Assembly: GCA_005239795.1 (NCBI GenBank)
Contig: SBBH01000260.1
Coordinates: forward strand, 1 to 21,790
Direction: 5' to 3'
DNA length: 21,790 bases
From: Planctomycetales bacterium
GTDB taxonomy: Bacteria > Planctomycetota > SBBH01
Shown here: positions 7,100-14,921 of the stretch, piece after piece
How the letters are laid out: each line of letters begins with the position of its first letter
How positions within the stretch are numbered: position 1 is the first letter of the stretch
Notes under the pieces: model-generated
What the model saw: only the letters and a program-made list of their open reading frames with translations
Database searches by the model: none
What the model was told of the DNA's origin: nothing
Position numbers and translations under genes: made by a program

Positions 7100-9123
7100 T
7101 AACGGTGGACAAACGGCGCCTTCGCGCGCGGCCCGTTCTCGAGGAAATTCCGTATCCCGATCCGCGCGTCTTCGGTCGTAAAGCATTCGCCGAATTTCCG
7201 AGCCTCGTGGGCCAACCCTTCCTCGAGCGTCTTACGGGCGCCTCCCAGGATCGCGTCGCACAAGATCGCGTCAATGCGGCGGCTCAGGTGCCCCAGTTCG
7301 ACCCGTGGAAGAGCGTCCGGGACTTTCGCCATCGGCGCGCGCGGGATCGGAGGAACCTTTTCCTTCCCCGAAGCCAGATCCCGGGCGAACGCGATCGCCG
7401 CGTCCAGGAGATCCCCCTCGGCCTCGCGCTGCACGAGCCCTATCGCCAGCGCCTCCTTGGCCAAGACCGTCCGCGCGGTCCTCAGGATCTCGGCGGCCCT
7501 CTCCAAGCCCACGAGCCGCACAAACCTCTGCGTCCCGCCGGCTCCCGGGATGATCCCGAGGTTCGGCTCGGGCTGGGCGGCCAGAACTGACAGGCCCTTT
7601 TTCGAAATGCGCGCGGTGCAGGCCATGGCGAGCTCGTTCCCTCCGCCGAAGGCGTAGCCGTTCAGGGCACAGACGACCGGTTTGCCGAGATTCTCGATCT
7701 TGTTCAGGACTTTCTGGGAACCCAGCGCCGTCTCCTCCCCCTGGGCAGGCGTCTCGATCTTTGCCAGGAACGTGACATCCGCCCCGGCCGCAAACGCCTT
7801 GACGCCGAACCCCGTCAGCACTGCCGCCTTGATCTTGGGATCCCGGCGGATCTCCTCCATATAGGAAGAGATCTGGTCAAATGTCTCGGCGCTCAAGGCA
7901 TTGAGAACTTTCGGCCGGCGCAGGATCACGACCGCCACATCGTGGTGGTCGCGCCGGAAAACCGTCGGCACAAACCAGGGCTTCCCCGACGCGGCGCGCT
8001 CCTTAAGACACTCGGCGACCTTGAACCCCGTGTGGGCGTCGGCGTACTTCTGGACCAAAGCCAGCGCGGCCGGCACCCCCAGGCGGTTCATCAGACGAAA
8101 GGGGGGCGTCATGTCGAGAGCCGACTCGACCGCCATCTCAAAATCCCCCACGCTCGTGATGCCGCTGTCGAGGATCTCGCAGGCGATCCCGAGATAAGCC
8201 CCCTGCAGCGCCTCCGAGAGCGCCTTCTGGCGCGCCGGCTCGACCGCCACGATCTCGTGCCGCTCGAGGGTTTCCCAGGGTGCTCCCGCGGCAATCTGTT
8301 TCTTCAAAATCGCCGGCGAGGTGTACCACGGCATGATCTTCGCATGGTAGTTGTCAAGCCCCTTGTTCGAGATGGGGTTTCCCCCGGTTAGGTTCATCGC
8401 CGTGAAAGGGCCCACCTTCAACCCCAACGCCTGACAGGCGACGGTGTCGACCTCCTTGATGCTGCCGATCCCCTCCTCGACGCAGAGCGCCGCCGCCTGG
8501 AAGAGCCCCTCAAAAATCGGGTCCACAGCATAGCCGTAGCGGCTGGCCACGCGGATCGGGACCTTGCCGATCGCCTCGTAGAACCCCATCAGCCAATCGG
8601 CCGTCTCGGCCCGCGTTTCTTTTCCCGGAACGACCTCGACAATAATGTTGCGCTCGGCGGGAAAAAAGTAATGGACGACGGCGGTCCGACCCCGGTCCGA
8701 AAGCCCCGCGAAGATCACCTCCGGCTCTAGGTGCGAGGAATTAGAAACAAAAATCGTCCCCGCGCCGCAGAGAGACTCGAGCGTCTTAAAAATCTTTCCT
8801 TTCAGGGGGGCGTCCTCGGTGGCCGCCTCCACCACAAGATCCGCGTCGGCCGCTTCCTGATATTCTGTGGTCCAGCGGACGCTGCCCAGGATGCGCTTGG
8901 CATCATCGGGGGTGAACGCCTTGGTTTGGACCCCCTTCTCGACCTTTTTGGCCATCTTGAGGCGTCCGCGCTCAAGCGCTTCCGGAGCGACGTCGAGGAC
9001 GACGACGTCTACCCCCGCGCCGGAGAGAATCTTCGCGAAATAGAGCGCGATATCCGGCCCGATCTGGCCGGAGCCGATCACAGCTATTTTACGGATGTCG
9101 CGTCCTCGGTAAGTGAATGACAC
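7099..9123 (-). CDS. Bifunctional 3-hydroxyacyl-CoA dehydrogenase / enoyl-CoA hydratase (dehydrogenase-first order)
   Basis: 674-residue beta-oxidation enzyme that hydrates trans-2-enoyl-CoA and oxidises the resulting (S)-3-hydroxyacyl-CoA with NAD+. The Rossmann domain begins with VIGSGQIG (Gly17, Gly19, Gly22); the dehydrogenase dyad is His151 (VVHYFFPA) and Glu163 (VEVVPG). The dehydrogenase C-terminal domains fill about 190-370. A crotonase domain follows (about 390-570) with oxyanion-hole loops and both catalytic acids, Glu497 in GGGNEL and Glu519 in QPEPNLGIIPGAGG. Order is the reverse of FadB/FadJ and like FadN and the archaeal crotonyl-CoA hydratase/3-hydroxybutyryl-CoA dehydrogenase. 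Start is GTG at 9123 with AAGGGG eight to nine bases upstream. Its stop codon lies in the inserted element. Confidence 0.92.
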   Translation of the reverse strand: MSFTYRGRDIRKIAVIGSGQIGPDIALYFAKILSGAGVDVVVLDVAPEALERGRLKMAKKVEKGVQTKAFTPDDAKRILGSVRWTTEYQEAADADLVVEAATEDAPLKGKIFKTLESLCGAGTIFVSNSSHLEPEVIFAGLSDRGRTAVVHYFFPAERNIIVEVVPGKETRAETADWLMGFYEAIGKVPIRVASRYGYAVDPIFEGLFQAAALCVEEGIGSIKEVDTVACQALGLKVGPFTAMNLTGGNPISNKGLDNYHAKIMPWYTSPAILKKQIAAGAPWETLERHEIVAVEPARQKALSEALQGAYLGIACEILDSGITSVGDFEMAVESALDMTPPFRLMNRLGVPAALALVQKYADAHTGFKVAECLKERAASGKPWFVPTVFRRDHHDVAVVILRRPKVLNALSAETFDQISSYMEEIRRDPKIKAAVLTGFGVKAFAAGADVTFLAKIETPAQGEETALGSQKVLNKIENLGKPVVCALNGYAFGGGNELAMACTARISKKGLSVLAAQPEPNLGIIPGAGGTQRFVRLVGLERAAEILRTARTVLAKEALAIGLVQREAEGDLLDAAIAFARDLASGKEKVPPIPRAPMAKVPDALPRVELGHLSRRIDAILCDAILGGARKTLEEGLAHEARKFGECFTTEDARIGIRNFLENGPRAKAPFVHR

Positions 9124-9359
9124 GGATCAATCCCCTTTCATTGGTGTTTGTGAGGAGCTTCGCATTTTTATTTTTTGATTTGATGTTTAATAACGCGGTA
9201 GTATCCCCGCCCCCGGGAGGGTTGTCCACTGCCCCCCTGCGCGTGTTTCCCCAATTCGAGGAGGTTCACTGGGGGTTTCTTTTGCAGGGTGGCGCCAGCT
9301 CCGATTCCGGCGGTTTGGTGTTTGGTATTTGGTGTTTGGTGTTTTAACATCCTCCCTCC
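9124..9359. promoter_or_regulatory. Divergent intergenic region (promoters for the fad-type gene and the M16 pair expected here)
   Basis: 236 bp between divergently transcribed genes. It is locally AT-rich at 9160-9195. On the + strand TTGATT (9175-9180) and TAGTAT (9199-9204) are 18 bp apart, a plausible sigma70-type promoter for the M16 genes. I could not pick a minus-strand promoter with confidence. The right end carries a heptamer repeat. No small gene is supported. Confidence 0.35.
9314..9341. repeat. Heptamer tandem repeat (4 units, TTTGGTG)
   Basis: Four units: tttggtg, tttggta, tttggtg, tttggtg. Only one unit differs, and by one base, making this the cleanest of the four heptamer tracts. 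It lies 18 bp upstream of the M16 start codon at 9360. Confidence 0.85.
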
Positions 9360-10865
9360 ATGATCCGGCGTCTTGTGCGTTCTGTCGCCCCCCTCTTCCT
9401 GTTATTCGCCGCTCCTCTGGCGGCGGGCGGTTTTGGGGAGACCGCCCAGAAGGTGCAGGAGCGCGTCCTCGCCAACGGCCTGCGGGTCATCGTCCTGGCG
9501 CGCCATGATGCGCCCGTTGTCTCGTTCTTCACGCTTGTGGGCGTCGGCGCGGTGAACGAAACCACGGGGATCACCGGGGTCGCTCATGTCTTCGAGCACA
9601 TGGCTTTCAAGGGAACCCAGACCGTCGGCGCCCTCGACTACGCGGCGGAAAAGGAATGGCTCGAAAAAACCGATCGTGCCTTCGAGGCCCTTCGCGCCGA
9701 ACGGCTCAAGGGCCCCCGCGCCGATCCGGCCAAGCTCTCGGCGTTCGAAAAAGAGTTCAAATCTTTCGAGGCCCAGGCCGCCTCTTTTGTGGCCCCCAAC
9801 GAATACAGCGTCATCCTCGAAAGCCAAGGCGCTGCGGACTTGAATGCGATGACGAGCGCCGACTTCACGGGGTACGTCGTGTCGCTCCCCGCCAACAAAC
9901 TCGGGCTTTGGTTTGCGATGGAATCCGAACGGTTCCGCGAACCAGTGACCCGCGAATTCTATAAAGAGAAGGAAGTCATCCTCGAGGAACGCCGTCTGCG
10001 CGTCGAAAGCGCCCCGATCGGGCGCCTGATCGAGGAGATGCTCGCCGCGGCCTTCAAGGCGCACCCTTACGGCCAACCGACGATCGGTCACAAGAGCGAC
10101 ATTGAAAATCTCACGCGGACCCAGGCGGAGGCCTTCTACCGCGAGCACTACACGCCGGAGAAGATCACGGTGGCCGTGGTCGGGGATGTTTCGACCGGCG
10201 AGGTTTTTGACCTGGCCGAGCGGCATTTCGGCCCCCTCCCGGCCGGCCCCCGAAACGCTTCTCCCTATATCACCGCCGAACCCCCCCAAGGGGGAGAGAA
10301 GCGCATCTCCTATGAATCACCGCATCAACCGATCGTTGGGGTCAGCTTCCATGCGCCGGCTGCCGGCCATCCGGACGAGGCCGCCTATGACGCACTGGCC
10401 GACATCCTGGGAGGCGGCCGCACCTCGCGCCTCTATAAGGAGCTTGTCAAAAAGGAAAAACTGGCTGTTGAAGTGGGTGCTTTCCACGGCATGCCCGGCA
10501 ACCGTTTCCCCAACCTTTTCATGGTTTACGGCGTCAACGCCGTGGGGAAGGAGAACGAGGCGGTTTTGAATGGCATCCTGCGCGAAATCGAACGCCTAAA
10601 AAAAGACGGTGTGACCGAGGAAGAGCTCGCCGGCGTCAAAAGACGTACGCGGGCGGGCCTGATCCGATCGATGCGTTCCAACGAAGGGCTCGCGCAATCC
10701 CTGGCCTTGGCCCAGCTCATCCACGGAGATTGGCGGGAGCTTTTTAGAACCCTCGATAAAATCGAGCAGGTGACACCGGCCGATATCCAACGCGTCGCCC
10801 GGGAGGCGCTCGTCTCCCAAAATCGGATTGTCGCAACAATCGTCAAACCGGAGCCCCAAAAATGA
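9360..10865 (+). CDS. Secreted M16 family zinc peptidase (active subunit)
   Basis: 501-residue insulinase-type metallopeptidase. A signal peptide (hydrophobic core APLFLLFAAPLAAG, about 10-23) targets the envelope. The inverted zinc motif is intact: His76-x-x-Glu79-His80 in GVAHVFEHMAFKGT, with the third ligand Glu209 or Glu210 in EVILEERR. Between them is a roughly 60-residue charged, helical insertion (about 95-150, with AFEKEFKSFEAQA), as seen in a subset of bacterial M16 proteins. The C-terminal half is the inactive M16 repeat. The start has no Shine-Dalgarno. Its TGA overlaps the ATG of the next gene (ATGA), and that gene is a catalytically dead homologue, so the two products probably form a heterodimer that degrades peptides in the periplasm. 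Confidence 0.93.
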   Translation: MIRRLVRSVAPLFLLFAAPLAAGGFGETAQKVQERVLANGLRVIVLARHDAPVVSFFTLVGVGAVNETTGITGVAHVFEHMAFKGTQTVGALDYAAEKEWLEKTDRAFEALRAERLKGPRADPAKLSAFEKEFKSFEAQAASFVAPNEYSVILESQGAADLNAMTSADFTGYVVSLPANKLGLWFAMESERFREPVTREFYKEKEVILEERRLRVESAPIGRLIEEMLAAAFKAHPYGQPTIGHKSDIENLTRTQAEAFYREHYTPEKITVAVVGDVSTGEVFDLAERHFGPLPAGPRNASPYITAEPPQGGEKRISYESPHQPIVGVSFHAPAAGHPDEAAYDALADILGGGRTSRLYKELVKKEKLAVEVGAFHGMPGNRFPNLFMVYGVNAVGKENEAVLNGILREIERLKKDGVTEEELAGVKRRTRAGLIRSMRSNEGLAQSLALAQLIHGDWRELFRTLDKIEQVTPADIQRVAREALVSQNRIVATIVKPEPQK

Positions 10866-13036
10866 GAACACCCTTCCGAAACGCTTGTGCGCTGGTTTTC
10901 GCAATCCTGGCTGCGGTCCCCGGTTGCGCCGGACCAGGAGCGACCGCCTCGAAGGCAAAAGCAAAACCGCATGAAAGCCTCACCATCCCCCCTTTGCGCT
11001 CTTTCGCGCCGCCGCAACCTCAGCGCCATCTCCTCGACAACGGCATGGTGGTTTTCCTCCTTGAGGATCACACGCTCCCGGTGATCGACCTGGCGGGTCT
11101 GGTGCGCGCCGGGTCCGTCCATGAAACTGCTGACAAGGCAGGCCTCGCCTCCCTCTGCGGCGAAGTGATGCGCACTGGCGGAAGCGAAAAGCATCCCGGC
11201 GATCTCTTGGATGAGCGGCTCGCGTCGATCGGCGGATCGATTGGCGTTTCTTTTGATCTGGAATGGGGCTCGTTTTCCTTGGGAACCCTCGCCGAGGATT
11301 TCGACGCCCACCTTCCGGTCCTTGTCGACGTCCTCCAGCATCCCGCCTTCCCGGAGGAAAAGATCGCTCTCGCAAAGACCGGGATGCTCACTGCGATCGC
11401 CCAACGCAACGACGACCCCCAAGAGATCGCCCGGCGCCTTTTCCCTCAGCTCCTCTATGGTCCGGACAGCCCCTATGCCCGGCAGGAAGAGACCTGGACG
11501 GTCGAGGCGATCACGCGCCAAGATCTCCTCGATTTCCATCAGCGCTTCATCGCCCCGAATGCGATGATCGTGGGAGTTCATGGCGATTTCGATGCCACGC
11601 ACATGCTCGCGCGGATCCGCGAGGCATTTTCCGGCTGGCCCCAGCGCTCTGGCGCGCTCCCTCCCGCGCCTCAGGTCCGGCCGGAACCCCTGCGCACCGT
11701 GAACCTGGCGGCCAAGGAGGATCTCAACCAGTCCACGGTCATGGTGGGCCACCTGGGGACCGTCCGGCGGGCCGACGATCCAGACTATTTCGCCCTTGTG
11801 GTCGCCAACGACATCCTTGGGAGCGGCGGATTTTCCTCGCGCCTCCTCCAACAGGTCAGGACCCGAGAGGGGCTCGCTTACTCGATCGGGAGCCGTTTCG
11901 GCGCCGACTACACCCATCCGGGACTCTTCACGGCCGGCTGCCAGACGAAAAGCGGTGCCACGGTCCAGGCAATCGAGTCGATCAGGCGTGAAATCCGCCG
12001 CATGACTGAAGCGCCTGTGACGGAGGAAGAACTCCGGATCGCCAAGGAATCGATCGGGAACAGCTTGGTGTTCGAATACGACACGCGGGGAGAGATCGTG
12101 GCCCGCGCGATGCGCTACGAACTGCACGGATTTCCCTCTGATTACATCGAGCGCTTCCAAAAGGGAGTGGCGGCCGTCACGGTGGACGATGTCCTGGCGG
12201 TCTGCCGCAAATACCTGCGCCCCGACAACCTGACGGTCCTCGCGGTTGGGAATCCCGCGCAGTTCGACAAACCCCTCGCCTCGCTGGGGATGGGCCCTGT
12301 CGCCCAAGTGCCGCTTGCCCCGGCGCGTCCTGCCTCGGCAGAAGAAACTCCCTCGCCGGAAGCGCTGGCGGCTGGGCGCAAGGTGATGGAGGAGGCCGCC
12401 GCCGCCTTCGGCGGCTTGAAACGCCTGGAAGAAATCAACACCCTCACGATCAAAGGACGCATGACGGTCGAAGCGGCCCCCGGGATGACCGTTCCCATCG
12501 ACATGACGATCGCCATACGCTATCCCGACCGGATCCGAATCGACATGAAAACCCCGCAAGGAGAGATCTCCCAGGGGTTCGACGGCAAGAGCGCCTGGGC
12601 ATGCCCCCCTGGCATGCCTCCCATGGACCTTCCGGCCAGCCAAGCCCAGGAGATGAAAAGTGAGATCCAGAAATTGGAGATGCGTCTCGTCGCCGCCTGC
12701 GCCCAGGGAGCCCTTCCCGCCTGGCGCGTCGGCGAGGAGGCAATCGACGGAAAAATTGCTGACGAGGTGCGCGTCAAGACTCCTTCGGGAATGGTGGCGC
12801 GGCTCTACTTCGACCGGGCGACACGGCGCCTCGTGAAAACAGTGCAGAGCGGATCGCAGGGGACCGAGGAGACTTTTTTTTCCGACCACCGGAGCGTTCA
12901 GGGGCTTCTGTTCCCGTTCCACCGGACGGTGACGGGCGCCGGAACCACTCCCCGGGAGATGACCATGGAGAAGGTGACTGTGAATTCCCCGATCCCGGAC
13001 GGCGCCTTCACCAAACCGGCGGCCCCTGGGAAATAG
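10862..13036 (+). CDS. Inactive M16 family lipoprotein with C-terminal LolA-like domain
   Basis: 724-residue partner of the upstream peptidase. The N-terminus is a lipoprotein signal with a VPGC lipobox (Cys22). Two M16 domains cover about 55-470. The zinc motif is lost: where the active partner has HVFEH this one has SLCGE (Ser97, Gly100, Glu101). Such dead subunits normally shape the chamber of a two-gene M16 protease. An extra domain of about 240 residues at the C-terminus (about 485-724) has strands such as LTIKGRMTV, IRIDMKTPQGE and VQGLLFPFHRTV, resembling the LolA/outer-membrane lipoprotein-sorting fold; this call is by pattern. No Shine-Dalgarno is visible, so translation is probably coupled through the ATGA overlap. 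Confidence 0.88.
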   Translation: MRTPFRNACALVFAILAAVPGCAGPGATASKAKAKPHESLTIPPLRSFAPPQPQRHLLDNGMVVFLLEDHTLPVIDLAGLVRAGSVHETADKAGLASLCGEVMRTGGSEKHPGDLLDERLASIGGSIGVSFDLEWGSFSLGTLAEDFDAHLPVLVDVLQHPAFPEEKIALAKTGMLTAIAQRNDDPQEIARRLFPQLLYGPDSPYARQEETWTVEAITRQDLLDFHQRFIAPNAMIVGVHGDFDATHMLARIREAFSGWPQRSGALPPAPQVRPEPLRTVNLAAKEDLNQSTVMVGHLGTVRRADDPDYFALVVANDILGSGGFSSRLLQQVRTREGLAYSIGSRFGADYTHPGLFTAGCQTKSGATVQAIESIRREIRRMTEAPVTEEELRIAKESIGNSLVFEYDTRGEIVARAMRYELHGFPSDYIERFQKGVAAVTVDDVLAVCRKYLRPDNLTVLAVGNPAQFDKPLASLGMGPVAQVPLAPARPASAEETPSPEALAAGRKVMEEAAAAFGGLKRLEEINTLTIKGRMTVEAAPGMTVPIDMTIAIRYPDRIRIDMKTPQGEISQGFDGKSAWACPPGMPPMDLPASQAQEMKSEIQKLEMRLVAACAQGALPAWRVGEEAIDGKIADEVRVKTPSGMVARLYFDRATRRLVKTVQSGSQGTEETFFSDHRSVQGLLFPFHRTVTGAGTTPREMTMEKVTVNSPIPDGAFTKPAAPGK

Positions 13037-13063
13037 CCACGACGTACGGCCTCAGCGAGCCTT

Positions 13064-13906
13064 TCAAAAAAACGCCGTCACTGTCACTCCATAGGTCCAG
13101 TCCATCTCAAACGTGTCCCCCTCGCCGCGCGTGCTGACGGCGATCGTGCGCTGCAGGGTGGGATTGACCATGAGCGACGGCGTGAGCCGATAAGAAGGGC
13201 TCAGCAAAATCCCCTGCTGAAAATATCCCGTATTGGGGTCCTTGCGGCTGTGCCAGTGCGCCCGTCCCTGCTCGATCCCTGTGTAATGCAGACTCACCTC
13301 CCACCGGTCGAAGGCCTTCCACCGGGGCCCCAGCGAGAAATCCAGGACCGGCGGCGCCCTGTACCCCTTGGAGCTCTCATACAACGAAGTCTGAAATCCC
13401 ACGTTGGCGTCGAACGAGAGGCTTTTCCCCAAGGGGCGGCTGTACCCGACGCCGATCAACGGGTCAAACGTGCCGCTGCCGAACTGGATGTGGCGATGGC
13501 GAAGGTCGTTGTCACCGCGCGTCAAGGGATCCGCTTCTGTCTTGCCCGTCGGGAGGGTGAGGCCAACGCCGACATTCCAACTGTCGGAGGCCGCGAACAT
13601 TCCCCGGCCCCGACGGTTGATCAAGAACCTCAGGTCCGAAAACCCCATCAGCGTTTCTGCGCGGTGGTGGCGATTCCCCGCCGGATTGTCGTAAGGGAGG
13701 CCGTCCGGCGTCTCGTAACGGACCTTCTGGTGCTTGTGGTCATAGGGGATCGCCAGCTCGGCGTCGTATTCGGACGCAAAGGGATAGGAGAAACTGACGA
13801 CAGTCCGCCACCAATACAACGCGACGATGTGGCGGTTGGCAGCTGCGTCTACCGCATCGTGGCTTGCATCGAGCTTCGTGTATTGCTCCGTCAGGCTCAG
13901 CTTCAT
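13064..13906 (-). CDS. Outer-membrane beta-barrel protein (5' part separated by in-frame TGAs)
   Basis: 280 residues from the ATG at 13906. Alternating hydrophobic/polar strands rich in Tyr, Trp and Gly run throughout, for example SWNVGVGLTLPTG, DPLIGVGYSRPLG and WEVSLHYTGIEQG, and the protein ends TVTAFF, with the C-terminal Phe typical of barrels inserted by the BAM complex. The pattern resembles the transporter-like family PF13557 (MetA-pathway type), though not securely. This ORF has no signal peptide. The same frame continues upstream for 47 codons to a signal peptide starting at 14047, but two TGA codons (13964-13966 and 13955-13957) intervene. So the ORF may be the remnant of a pseudogene, or the sequence may contain errors. 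Convergent with the M16 pair, 27 bp apart. Confidence 0.75.
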   Translation of the reverse strand: MKLSLTEQYTKLDASHDAVDAAANRHIVALYWWRTVVSFSYPFASEYDAELAIPYDHKHQKVRYETPDGLPYDNPAGNRHHRAETLMGFSDLRFLINRRGRGMFAASDSWNVGVGLTLPTGKTEADPLTRGDNDLRHRHIQFGSGTFDPLIGVGYSRPLGKSLSFDANVGFQTSLYESSKGYRAPPVLDFSLGPRWKAFDRWEVSLHYTGIEQGRAHWHSRKDPNTGYFQQGILLSPSYRLTPSLMVNPTLQRTIAVSTRGEGDTFEMDWTYGVTVTAFF

Positions 13907-13909
13907 GCG

Positions 13910-13928
13910 GTCGACCGGACCGGTCGAC
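13910..13928. repeat. 19-bp palindrome
   Basis: GTCGACCGG and CCGGTCGAC are perfect inverted arms around a single central A. It sits a few bases upstream of the barrel ATG at 13906. It could be an operator or a by-product of GC-rich sequence. Confidence 0.5.
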
Positions 13929-13963
13929 GGCCCTCGCGGGAGGGCGGGGTTGCTTCAGGCGGG

Positions 13964-14047
13964 TCAGCCGGCCGCCGGGGCGGACGACGGGCTCATCCAC
14001 GCACATGCCAAGCCGACCCAAAAGACCATCCGAATTGGGCGTTTCAT
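13964..14047 (-). pseudogene. Signal-peptide fragment of the outer-membrane barrel gene, ended by TGA
   Basis: From ATG 14047 the frame encodes 27 residues: basic N-region MKRPIR, hydrophobic core MVFWVGLACAW, and a signal-peptidase region SPSSAPAAG. It then meets TGA (13964-13966), two sense codons and a second TGA (13955-13957). Reading on in the same frame leads through 16 further codons into the barrel at 13906. The ATG overlaps the TGA of the zinc-ribbon gene (ATGA), showing that the original gene began here. The parsimonious reading is a broken gene; recoding of UGA is an alternative with little support. Confidence 0.6.
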
Positions 14048-14274
14048 CTTCCTAACTCCGTCTCCCCGCCGGAAGCGGGCCCAACCCCGTCTTTCTCCCA
14101 GGCGCGAAATCCTACCAGGCGCATCGGGGCGGTACACACGGGGCATCGACAGTCGATGGGGGTCATATCCCCCACCTGGAAAAAGAAGACGACTTTTCTT
14201 GAGCAGGCTTTGCAGACGTCCGCGTCACGCCCGATCCCTCCCGCAGGACGCCGATTCCCCGGAAACAGGGTCAA
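14044..14274 (-). CDS. Small zinc-ribbon protein, 76 residues
   Basis: The product has two CxxC knuckles, Cys21-x2-Cys24 (VCKACSRKVVFFF) and Cys44-x2-Cys47 (CRCPVCTAPM), with an extra Cys42, the layout of a single zinc ribbon. The charged C-terminus (GFRAWEKDG) has no recognisable domain. The start is TTG at 14274, which overlaps the TGA of the Doc gene by three bases (TTGA), and the stop overlaps the ATG of the barrel signal peptide (ATGA). The overlaps on both sides are the best evidence that this is a real gene in one polycistronic string. No function can be assigned. Confidence 0.6.
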   Translation of the reverse strand: MTLFPGNRRPAGGIGRDADVCKACSRKVVFFFQVGDMTPIDCRCPVCTAPMRLVGFRAWEKDGVGPASGGETELGR

Positions 14275-14663
14275 CTCCTGGCATGGCGCTCGAAGAAGGC
14301 TATCACCTCCTCCTTGGAGCGCTCGCTCCTGGCCACACCGAGGATCAACTCTTCCAGCTCGGCATTGGTGGCGGCCAGCGTCATCCCATTGAGAAGGACG
14401 AACAGTTCCGAGGCCGCCAGCGCCACACGCTTATTCCCATCCACGAACGCGTGGTTCTTGCAGAGATGGAAAAGATAGGCCGCCGCCATCGCCGGGATCT
14501 CCTTGTGGAGGAACCGGCCTCCAAACCGCGCCTGCGGCATCATGACGGCCGATTCCAGAAGCCCGTGATCGCGGACCTCGGGATCCCCGCCGAACTCGGC
14601 GATCAGGCGGCGATGGATGGCCAGTACCTCCTCGATGGAAAGGAAGAGGGGACGCCTGATCAC
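14271..14663 (-). CDS. doc: Doc-type toxin (Fic family, death-on-curing)
   Basis: 130-residue toxin of the Doc branch of the Fic fold. The active-site motif at 71-79 is HAFVDGNKR, matching the Doc form HxFxDGNKR with Lys78 where AMPylating Fic enzymes have Gly; in phage P1 Doc this change goes with phosphorylation of EF-Tu rather than AMPylation. The N-terminal RDHGLLESAV and ARFGG stretch is also Doc-like. The GTG start at 14663 overlaps the TGA of the antitoxin gene (GTGA). A type II toxin-antitoxin role is well supported by size, motif and operon. Confidence 0.93.
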   Translation of the reverse strand: MIRRPLFLSIEEVLAIHRRLIAEFGGDPEVRDHGLLESAVMMPQARFGGRFLHKEIPAMAAAYLFHLCKNHAFVDGNKRVALAASELFVLLNGMTLAATNAELEELILGVARSERSKEEVIAFFERHARS

Positions 14664-14890
14664 TCGGCGAGCCGCTTTAAGACCTGGCGCCTCTTCTTGA
14701 TGACCTTGGACAGGAGTTGCTCCAACCGCTCGCCGCTCACAGGCCTGGGATTGGCGGGAGTCACGATCAGCGACCCTGCCCGGACCGTCAGCTCCACCTG
14801 CCCGTCCTCCTCCAGGCCGATCATCTCCATGACGGGGCGCTCCAAAATAAGAGCATTGCTGTTCCCCACCCGGCGCAACTGCTTGATCAT
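14660..14890 (-). CDS. AbrB/MazE-type antitoxin of the Doc toxin
   Basis: 76-residue protein with a SpoVT-AbrB swapped-hairpin DNA-binding domain in the first 48 residues: LRRVGNSNALILER, then MIGLEEDGQVELTV and GSLIVTP. The basic, helical C-terminus (SKVIKKRRQVLKRL) would wrap and block the toxin. A strong Shine-Dalgarno (GGAGG) lies four bases before the ATG. Doc is classically paired with Phd; AbrB-type partners also occur. The promoter just upstream holds inverted repeats that this protein probably binds to repress its own operon. Confidence 0.88.
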   Translation of the reverse strand: MIKQLRRVGNSNALILERPVMEMIGLEEDGQVELTVRAGSLIVTPANPRPVSGERLEQLLSKVIKKRRQVLKRLAE

Positions 14891-14902
14891 AACCCCTCCA
14901 TT

Positions 14903-14921
14903 GTTATAACGAAATTATAAC
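14903..14921. promoter_or_regulatory. Palindromic operator candidate of the toxin-antitoxin operon
   Basis: GTTATAA and TTATAAC are perfect inverted arms around CGAAA. On the minus strand the same bases give two direct CGTTATAA copies. It overlaps the -10 box and expected transcription start, so binding of the AbrB-type antitoxin (or its complex with Doc) would block transcription. Inferred autoregulation. Confidence 0.65.

Noticed and set aside
10526..12922. Open minus-strand frame of about 800 codons opposite the M16 genes
   Set aside because: It is the complement of two well-identified M16 genes in a GC-rich sequence, where antisense frames stay open by codon bias. Its translation is His/Arg-rich and resembles no protein.
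13955..13966. Selenocysteine insertion at the two TGAs of the barrel gene
   Set aside because: The position is just after a signal peptide with no redox context, two adjacent Sec codons are implausible, and no SECIS-like hairpin follows directly.
13250..14909. Two long plus-strand frames opposite the barrel, zinc ribbon, Doc and antitoxin genes
   Set aside because: The minus strand has a promoter, ribosome-binding site, overlapping starts and recognisable toxin-antitoxin motifs. The plus frames are Arg/Pro-rich artefacts.
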